A stretch of 8,089 nt of DNA. Source: Thermoanaerobaculaceae bacterium. Its GTDB lineage: Bacteria > Acidobacteriota > UBA4820. The DNA lies in the NCBI GenBank assembly GCA_012798145.1, contig JAAZNT010000010.1:1-8089 (forward strand). The letters are read 5' to 3'. Of this stretch, positions 1 through 5,519 are shown piece by piece (positions within the stretch are counted from its first letter, which is position 1; every line of letters begins with the position of its first letter). Under the pieces are notes generated by a model. That model ran no database searches. It was not told where the DNA came from and saw only the letters and a program-made list of their open reading frames with translations. A program made the translations under genes and the position numbers.

Positions 1-790
1 AAATAACTTCTCCCTCTTCAGTATATTTTGCTGCGTTTGCCAAAAAATTTATCAGAATTCTTTTTACCATTTCCGAATCGCTTTCAATCTCATCGGGAAG
101 TTTTTTTCCGTTTACAACTTTAAACTTTACTTCCTTTCCCAAAAAGAGAGGAGAGGCAAGTTCTTTTACTTCATCAAGCAGGTCGCTTAAAGAAAATCTT
201 TCAATTGAAGGTTCAAAGAATCCTTCTTTAAACCTTGACATATCAAGATAATTGTCTATCATAGCCATAATCTGAAATGTCTGCTTTTTCATTTTTCTAA
301 CAAAGGGACAAATCTTCTTCATCGCTCCTTTTTTTTCTTTTCGGCACTCCATCAAAATGTAATCTATGCTCAGCCCTATGTTAGAAAGAGGCGACTTTAA
401 TTCATGAGCCATTATGTTGAGAAATTCCTTTTTTTGCTTTGGAGAATCGCTTTTTTCAACAGACTTGTATGGATAGATGGAGCACAATGCAAACCCGTTC
501 TTTTTTTCTTTTGAACAAAGAGGCGTTATGTGAAGAATATACCGTTCGCTTCCCTTTTTCAAAATAATTGTCCTTATAGAATTCTTTATTGAATGAATCA
601 ATCCCTGTTTAAGTTTTCCCGATTTTGAAACAACGAGGTCTTTTATTTTTGCATCAAGTTTTTCAAATGCTCTGCTTTTCTCAATAACCTTGAAATTGGA
701 ATCAAAGTAGAACATCGGGTCGCTACATAAATTGACAATTTTCAAAACTGCCTCTTCAATTTCTCCCCTTCTCTCTTCCGTCGCTTTCAT
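1..790 (-). CDS. Soluble PAS-like/HisKA sensor histidine kinase (3' end cut by window edge)
   Basis: This is the N-terminal 263 residues of a two-component sensor kinase. It is open to the window edge, so the rest of the ATPase domain lies outside. Residues about 10-108 form a small PAS-like sensory region (SDPMFYFDSNFKVIEKS near 23-39). The HisKA dimerisation and phosphoacceptor domain spans about 115-185, with H-box FLNIMAHELKSPLSNI and the phosphorylated His at residue 129 (codon 404-406). The HATPase_c domain begins near 195 and its N-box is visible (RILINFLANAAKYTEEG, Asn248 and Asn252). No hydrophobic segment long enough to span a membrane is seen, so it probably acts in the cytoplasm. 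The start is well bracketed: an in-frame TAA at 812-814 lies just upstream, and ATG at 790 follows AGGAGG by six bases. No response regulator lies in the window. Its signal and target are unknown. Confidence 0.93.
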   Translation of the reverse strand, partial: MKATEERRGEIEEAVLKIVNLCSDPMFYFDSNFKVIEKSRAFEKLDAKIKDLVVSKSGKLKQGLIHSIKNSIRTIILKKGSERYILHITPLCSKEKKNGFALCSIYPYKSVEKSDSPKQKKEFLNIMAHELKSPLSNIGLSIDYILMECRKEKKGAMKKICPFVRKMKKQTFQIMAMIDNYLDMSRFKEGFFEPSIERFSLSDLLDEVKELASPLFLGKEVKFKVVNGKKLPDEIESDSEMVKRILINFLANAAKYTEEGEVI

Positions 791-796
791 AGAAAG

Positions 797-802
797 CCTC
801 CT
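797..802 (-). promoter_or_regulatory. Strong Shine-Dalgarno site of the histidine kinase gene
   Basis: AGGAGG on the minus strand is separated by six bases from ATG at 790. It is the best ribosome-binding site in the window and fixes the kinase start. The dapF and lipoprotein starts have only weak sites and probably depend on translational coupling. Confidence 0.85.
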
Positions 803-821
803 GCATAAACCTTATGTTAAT

Positions 822-851
822 ATTATGCCAGAAACTTTTATTTTTTTTCAA
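822..851 (-). promoter_or_regulatory. Probable sigma70-type promoter for the histidine kinase gene
   Basis: Reading the minus strand, TTGAAA (851-846) is followed by an 18-base spacer and CATAAT (827-822). A TG precedes the -10 by one base, giving an extended -10 (TGGCATAAT). Transcription would start near 815, leaving a leader of about 25 bases that includes the AGGAGG site. It lies in the 87-base gap after dapF, so the kinase can probably be expressed separately from the upstream genes. The region is AT-rich, so a chance match is possible, but the position, spacing and extended -10 agree. Confidence 0.55.
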
Positions 852-877
852 TACCCCCCTGAAAAAGTTACGGCAGT

Positions 878-1711
878 TCACTTTAAAAACTCGCTTAAAT
901 ATTCATCTGAGAATTGTCCTTTATAAATAAATGACGCCTCGCCCAAAAGGAGACAATCCAATAATTGCCCCTTCTCTTTTGGAAAATCAACTTCCAAAAT
1001 CTTTCCCGATCTCGCTTTAAAAGAAAATGGGGGCTTTTTGCCAAAAACTTTTTTCAACAGAAAGCCCGCAGCTACTGCGGCGGAGCCACAAGCGAGCGTT
1101 TCTCCTTCAACTCCCCTTTCATAAGTTCTATATTGGTGGAAGTTGGAATCCTCAAATTTGAGAAAGGTTATATTTGCTCCGCCTTCAGGAAGCTGAGCGT
1201 TGGAGCGAAGCTGAGATCCAAGAGTCGATACGGGCGCTTTATCGATGTCGTTGACAAAGAGTATAAACTGAGGAACTCCTGCTACAACATAGTATCCCTT
1301 AATTACTTTTCCAGAAACTGAAACTTCTTTCAAAAGCGGATTTTGAAAAGCCATCTGAAATCTTAAGGAGACATTTTTGTCTTGCAAAACTTCAGCATCA
1401 ACAACCCCCACCTTTGTTTCAATAGTCATCTTTTTTCCGGCAATCACCTTTAAGAAAGCAAATCTTGCGGCGCAGCGCAACCCGTTTCCGCAAAAATCCG
1501 CCTCGCTCCCGTCGCTGTTCATAATTCTTGTCTTTATTCTTGCTTTTTTGGAATTTTCAATGAGAATCATTCCATCTGCGCCAACGCCGGTTCCCCTTTT
1601 TGATGAGAAAACGCACAACTTTTGAATGTCATACTTCTCCCATAATTGTGTTCGGTTGTCGACAACAATGAAATCGTTTCCTGCTCCGGAAAGTTTAAAA
1701 AACTCAGCCAT
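878..1711 (-). CDS. dapF: Diaminopimelate epimerase DapF
   Basis: DapF is the cytoplasmic, PLP-independent epimerase that converts LL-diaminopimelate to meso-diaminopimelate for lysine synthesis and peptidoglycan cross-links. From ATG at 1711 the protein has 277 residues, normal for the family, and begins MAEFFKLSGAGNDFIVVDNR. Both catalytic cysteines are present: Cys74 in SEADFCGNGLRCAARF and Cys208 in ERGVEGETLACGSAAVA. Asn12, Asn65, Asn180, Glu198 and Arg199 match expected substrate-binding positions. One oddity is Gln148 in AGVPQFI, where the family normally has His (GNPH or GVPH). An in-frame ATG at 1795 would add 28 basic residues unlike any DapF; that stretch is the lipoprotein gene read in another frame. 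The true start overlaps the lipoprotein stop by eight bases (ATGGCTGA) and has only a poor ribosome-binding site, so translation is probably coupled. The stop is TGA at 880-878. Confidence 0.96.
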   Translation of the reverse strand: MAEFFKLSGAGNDFIVVDNRTQLWEKYDIQKLCVFSSKRGTGVGADGMILIENSKKARIKTRIMNSDGSEADFCGNGLRCAARFAFLKVIAGKKMTIETKVGVVDAEVLQDKNVSLRFQMAFQNPLLKEVSVSGKVIKGYYVVAGVPQFILFVNDIDKAPVSTLGSQLRSNAQLPEGGANITFLKFEDSNFHQYRTYERGVEGETLACGSAAVAAGFLLKKVFGKKPPFSFKARSGKILEVDFPKEKGQLLDCLLLGEASFIYKGQFSDEYLSEFLK

Positions 1712-1847
1712 TTTTTTCAAAAACTCTTGCAATTTTTTGTGGCGGCGGGCTGTTAAATGAGGGTTTTTTTGGATAGGGGTCGCCCTTTTTGCCACAGGAA
1801 ATAAGGAGAATTGTCAGAATGAAAAACGCAACATAAACCTTCTTCAT
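1704..1847 (-). CDS. Small LptM/YifL-like lipoprotein overlapping dapF
   Basis: This is a 47-residue lipoprotein precursor. It starts MKKVYVAFFILTILLISCG: a Lys-Lys n-region, a hydrophobic core and a lipobox LISC with the lipidated Cys at residue 18. The mature part reads CGKKGDPYPKKP, then a Pro-rich and basic tail ending VFEKNG. The CG-x-KG-x-x-Y-x-P pattern and the place directly before dapF match LptM (YifL) of E. coli, which lies upstream of dapF and helps mature the LptD/E lipopolysaccharide translocon. Here the mature protein would be only about 30 residues, and the LptM role is inferred from motif and synteny. The start is ATG at 1847 behind a weak GGATGG site. An in-frame ATG at 1859 would add MDGK but has no better site. 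The gene starts 23 bases after the transglutaminase-like gene ends and overlaps dapF by eight bases. Residue +2 of the mature protein is Gly, not Asp, which by the E. coli rule favours outer-membrane sorting. Confidence 0.85.
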   Translation of the reverse strand: MKKVYVAFFILTILLISCGKKGDPYPKKPSFNSPPPQKIARVFEKNG

Positions 1848-1863
1848 TTTTCCATCCATATAG

Positions 1864-1869
1864 ATTATA
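1864..1869 (-). promoter_or_regulatory. Possible -10 element before the lipoprotein-dapF pair (weak)
   Basis: A perfect TATAAT lies on the minus strand two bases after the TAG stop of the large upstream gene. The best -35 candidate is poor: TGGAAG with an 18-base spacer. A transcript starting about seven bases downstream would leave a leader under ten bases for ATG at 1847. It could be a minor internal promoter, but one perfect hexamer in AT-rich DNA may be chance. Confidence 0.22.
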
Positions 1870-1870
1870 C

Positions 1871-4800
1871 CTATTTTACCAATTCAACTTCCACACTTGT
1901 AGTTTCACAGTTGTCTATTTCCTTAAGAAAGTTTGCAAATTGAGGATACTCTTCTTTTGTAACCTGCTGTTCATAAATGTAAAGAAATCTTTTTATGAAA
2001 ATCTCTCCTTTTTTTGGTTTTACTTCTAAGAAGTATTTGCCAAATTTGGATTCGATTTTCTTTTTCTTTTTTTCAAAAGAAGAGATTTTCCCCGACGGCA
2101 GAACAATTTGAAATTCCTGATTTAAAATTATGGGCTGTGAAACGCTGAGAGGCAGTTCTCTTTTTGTTAGTTTGGCAAGAAATTTAGAGAGTTCAACCCT
2201 CTCATAAATGTTGTCAATTCTCAAACCTTTGTCTGTTTTTGTTCCAAAGGAAGAGACATAAATTTCTGTGCTTAATCCAAGGTTCTTTTGGATATCGTCA
2301 ATATTTTGAAACTCGTAATCTCCTATTTCAGCGTTGCCGAATTGCTTTGAAAACGCCATCTGGAGAACTTCCTTCCATCTATCTTTTTCTACTCTCTTCA
2401 AAATGCTTCTTAAATCACTGCTCTGGTCGGGGTCAAGGATCTGATTCAAGTTGACTTTAAGGTTCCCATCTCTGTCAATAACTCTTTTCTCTTTCTGAAG
2501 GCAATTGAGGTAGGGGGAATAATCTTCTGGAAGTTTTTTGGCGACAAATTTATCTTCTTTCAAAGAAATGTATCTTGAGCCCTGCAGATAAGACGGCAGA
2601 ATTCTCACATTTCTGTAAGCATCTTCAAGATAAATGAAATAGGGATTTTTTGAGTTTATTTTAATTAATGGAACCGTAAACCTTCCTTGAGTTGGAAGTG
2701 GATTATTGTCATATTTAAGAGAATTGGTTTCGGCTACGACGAATTCAAAATCAATTTGGGCCGATTTCAAAAGAGCAAGGGCGAGCTGAAGGCGGTTTCC
2801 CTGCCCTGAAAGCAGCGTCTCTGTCGGATCAGACCATCTTTCTCCCTCTCCCTCAATTTCATCAAAAACAAAGTTGACGATCGCATTTACTTTATCCTCT
2901 TCTGATCTCAACCCCTCTGTAAGCGCTTTCGCTTTCTTTTCAATTTCAACACCAACTGCGAACGACCCCACAAACTGATTTTTAAGATAATTGTAGTAGT
3001 CGTCCCAAGTGATGTTTCCTGTGATGTCAACAAGCGGAAGATAGTAATTTTTGAAAGGAGCCGATGGCTCGTAAGCAATCCTCGGCATCGCGTTATAATC
3101 ATATTTTCTTATCAAAAGTCCATCATCTTCATAAACTTTTGGCTTATCTGGAAGATTCTGCTCGTAGAAATCCATCTTGAAATCTTTTGGATATTTAACA
3201 GTCCAACTTGTGTGAAAAAACGGCTTTTCAATATCTTGAAACAAAAAGACATAAGGCGTGTAATAACTTCCTTTTTTAATATTGTTTGGAGGAGAAAGGT
3301 TGAAATATTCATATTCAATAATGTCTCCAACTTCAAGCCCCGTCATTCCAATAGTTCTCTTTGAAGAAACATATTCCGGCTCTATAATTCTTCCATCCTG
3401 CTTTATTGTTCTCAGCAAGACAAGATAGTCAGCATGAAACTGAACTTCACCTTCTCTTTCAACCCCATCTTTATCGTGAATTTTAACTATGCCGTGATAT
3501 CTTTCAATTGTGCTGCCGTCTTTCTGTATCAAACTTATCTGGTGGTCAAGGACATAGGAAGATGATGCGCCGTCGGCTTTCCCGTCATAATTTTTCATAG
3601 CCTCTTGGTAAGATATTCTTTCTTCCTCAAAAGGAAGTTTCCCTGTCATCAGCCATTTTGCATAATCATAGTCAAAATATTTGGGGCTTTTCTCTTTTAT
3701 TTTTTCAAAAATTTCAAGCGCTTCTTCTTTCTTTTCCAATCTAAAAAGTATCTTCGCTTTTAAAACCTGAAACTGCTCTGAATTTGGATTTGCCTCTAAG
3801 AGAATTTGCGTTGTTTTTAACGCTTCTTCATACTTTCCTAACTTCAAAAGATGATAAACCAGATTCTTTTCAAAGAAGAAGTCAAAATCCCCATATACTT
3901 CCTTCTCTTTCAGAAGATAATCAATCGCTTTCCCATATTCGCCTTTTTCTGAATAATATTTTTCGTATTCTGAATAAACATTTCTTCTTTTGGAAATTTT
4001 ATCAAGGTATTGAAGGCTTTTTTCAAAATCGCCTCTGTTTTTGTAGAAGTTAAATATTTCCTCTTCAACCATCGAATTCCCGGGAAAAATCTCCTCTGCT
4101 TTGAGTAAAACATCTTTTGCTTCAGAGATGAAATCTACCGCTTCCAACTCCTGAGCAAGTTGAACAAACCATCTCGGGTCATTTGAAAATTTTTCGCAAA
4201 TAGACCTCAATTCTGAAAGAACTTCCTCTTTTTGAGTTGATGATGATTTAAGGAGTGTGTTGTAAAAAAGCGCTTCAGGGCAATTCGGGTTTTCTTTTAG
4301 AATTGATTCAACGGTTTTTTCCCCTTTTGAAACCGCATATAATTGCGGAAGATCGTAAGACTTTTCAATTATGAGATTGGTGTAGAGGATTTTAAGCAGA
4401 ATATTTTCAGAGTGTTCTTCTAAAAGTTTTTCAAAATCCAATCTTGATGAAGGATAATCTCCTAAGGAGGCTTTATATAAAGCCAAAACAATGTTATTTA
4501 AAAAAGAATCTTCTGTCTGCCTTGAAAAGACATTCTTTCTCTCAATTTCTGTTATTTTTTGATCTTCATTTGCTTCCTTAATTTGATCTAAATATTTAAA
4601 TCCGTTTTGATTATTCCCTTTTTCCCAAAGAGTCATTGTAAGCCCATCGCCGCTGTTGACTGAATAATAAAGGATATCAATGAGATGGCATCCCTTTTTC
4701 GCTTTAAAATTTATTACATCTTTTGGGGGAAGAATATTATCAAAACAGTTCTTGATAAAAGTGAGTTTGCCATCAATATAAATCTTAAAGGGGGAATTGG

Positions 4801-5503
4801 TGATGATAGCCATTTCAATCTCTTCGTTTTCCGCAACTTCAAAAGGAATAGACTTTAACGCCAAAAAATCTGATGTGGTGTTGACCATTGAAGAGGGAAT
4901 GTGAAGCATAAATCCGTCTCTTTGCGAATATGCCATATTTGAATGGTTTACAGCGCTATAATCAGAATTTAGAAAAGAGAGTCTTGCGTTTTCTTCGGTC
5001 AAGATGGAATAGAAAAATCCTTGGGGAATGCCCGCTTTGTCAAGAATTTCATCAGCCGAAGCTTTGTCTCCCTTTCTTGAATACTCTATAAAAAGAATAT
5101 TTGAAATAGCAGTCCTAAGCAGGGGATCTATGAAATTATCCTTTTTCTTCTTCAACATTTCGGTTGAAATTTTTTCAGTAAATCCGTTGTATGCAAATTC
5201 GTTCATAATAATATCAACAAGAATTGTTGAAACTGTTTCATCTTCGCACTTCTCAAAGCCTTCAAGAGCGGCAAAGATCGCCTTTTCCCTTTCTCCTTGC
5301 GCTTTCAAAAGGTAATAAAGAAAAACATAGTCTATGGAATCAAGCTCGCCCTTTTCCTTTCCTTCAAGCGTGATTTTAATTGAGTCTTCAATTGAAGGGT
5401 TTTCTGCAATCTTTTCAAAATAGTTTAAAGCGCTTGCTTGCGCAGATGTGGAAAAAAGAAAAAGAAGAAAAAGAACTATTGCAATTATATTTTTTTTCAC
5501 CAC
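1871..5503 (-). CDS. Exported TPR/DUF3857 protein with a degenerate transglutaminase-like domain
   Basis: This 1210-residue protein begins with a signal peptide (KK, then a hydrophobic core at 6-17, STSAQASA, likely cleaved after residue 23 or 25). Helical TPR-like repeats occur at about 50-180. A beta-rich segment at about 215-297 follows (IYIDGKLT, KGCHLIDILYYS, TMTLWEKG). More TPRs run over about 335-610, for example LLKLGKYEEALKTTQILLEA. DUF3857 covers about 640-815 and a transglutaminase-like fold about 840-985. The C-terminal region ends in YPQFANFLKEID. The catalytic Cys motif GDC of its upstream relative is GQGNR here (Gly902, codon 2798-2800). The catalytic His position aligns with Phe942, so peptidase or transamidase activity is unlikely. 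A binding or scaffold role is inferred. Two adjacent GTG codons (5503 and 5500) can start it. AAAGGA at 5514-5519 slightly favours 5503, while 5500 would give the classic GTGA overlap with the upstream stop. It ends at TAG. Confidence 0.9.
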   Translation of the reverse strand: MVKKNIIAIVLFLLFLFSTSAQASALNYFEKIAENPSIEDSIKITLEGKEKGELDSIDYVFLYYLLKAQGEREKAIFAALEGFEKCEDETVSTILVDIIMNEFAYNGFTEKISTEMLKKKKDNFIDPLLRTAISNILFIEYSRKGDKASADEILDKAGIPQGFFYSILTEENARLSFLNSDYSAVNHSNMAYSQRDGFMLHIPSSMVNTTSDFLALKSIPFEVAENEEIEMAIITNSPFKIYIDGKLTFIKNCFDNILPPKDVINFKAKKGCHLIDILYYSVNSGDGLTMTLWEKGNNQNGFKYLDQIKEANEDQKITEIERKNVFSRQTEDSFLNNIVLALYKASLGDYPSSRLDFEKLLEEHSENILLKILYTNLIIEKSYDLPQLYAVSKGEKTVESILKENPNCPEALFYNTLLKSSSTQKEEVLSELRSICEKFSNDPRWFVQLAQELEAVDFISEAKDVLLKAEEIFPGNSMVEEEIFNFYKNRGDFEKSLQYLDKISKRRNVYSEYEKYYSEKGEYGKAIDYLLKEKEVYGDFDFFFEKNLVYHLLKLGKYEEALKTTQILLEANPNSEQFQVLKAKILFRLEKKEEALEIFEKIKEKSPKYFDYDYAKWLMTGKLPFEEERISYQEAMKNYDGKADGASSSYVLDHQISLIQKDGSTIERYHGIVKIHDKDGVEREGEVQFHADYLVLLRTIKQDGRIIEPEYVSSKRTIGMTGLEVGDIIEYEYFNLSPPNNIKKGSYYTPYVFLFQDIEKPFFHTSWTVKYPKDFKMDFYEQNLPDKPKVYEDDGLLIRKYDYNAMPRIAYEPSAPFKNYYLPLVDITGNITWDDYYNYLKNQFVGSFAVGVEIEKKAKALTEGLRSEEDKVNAIVNFVFDEIEGEGERWSDPTETLLSGQGNRLQLALALLKSAQIDFEFVVAETNSLKYDNNPLPTQGRFTVPLIKINSKNPYFIYLEDAYRNVRILPSYLQGSRYISLKEDKFVAKKLPEDYSPYLNCLQKEKRVIDRDGNLKVNLNQILDPDQSSDLRSILKRVEKDRWKEVLQMAFSKQFGNAEIGDYEFQNIDDIQKNLGLSTEIYVSSFGTKTDKGLRIDNIYERVELSKFLAKLTKRELPLSVSQPIILNQEFQIVLPSGKISSFEKKKKKIESKFGKYFLEVKPKKGEIFIKRFLYIYEQQVTKEEYPQFANFLKEIDNCETTSVEVELVK

Positions 5504-5519
5504 TTTATCTGTATCCTTT
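5497..5519 (-). promoter_or_regulatory. Coupled stop/start junction between the two transglutaminase-like genes
   Basis: On the minus strand, AAAGGA (5519-5514) lies ten bases before GTG at 5503, which is followed directly by GTG at 5500 and the upstream stop TGA at 5499-5497. The string GTGGTGA therefore holds two possible starts and the stop. The overlap is seven bases from the first GTG and four from the second. This layout points to termination-reinitiation and joint production of the two paralogues. Confidence 0.6.

Noticed and set aside
860..887. Possible intrinsic terminator after dapF
   Set aside because: Only a five-base AAAGT/ACTTT pairing with a long loop and a short T run is present, overlapping the stop codon. 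It is too weak to call.
732..1625. Plus-strand open frames opposite the kinase start and dapF
   Set aside because: They are antisense shadows of well-supported minus-strand genes, with no recognisable domains and no good ribosome-binding sites.
1709..1717. A AAA AAT as a programmed -1 frameshift site at the end of the lipoprotein gene
   Set aside because: Slippage to -1 would not enter the dapF frame, which is +1 relative to the lipoprotein. A-runs are common in this AT-rich DNA and no stimulatory structure is evident.
1712..1795. Upstream 28-residue extension of dapF starting at ATG 1795
   Set aside because: The extra residues are basic and unlike any DapF N-terminus. The stretch is fully explained by the lipoprotein gene in another frame, and MAEFFKLSGAGNDF is the normal DapF start.
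1848..1859. Earlier lipoprotein start at ATG 1859 (adds MDGK)
   Set aside because: There is no Shine-Dalgarno site before it, and an acidic residue ahead of the Lys-Lys n-region fits a signal peptide less well than MKKVY.
5497..5503. One long gene split into two by a frameshift
   Set aside because: The first protein ends with a complete C-terminal region similar to the end of the second, and the second begins with its own signal peptide. They are two genes.
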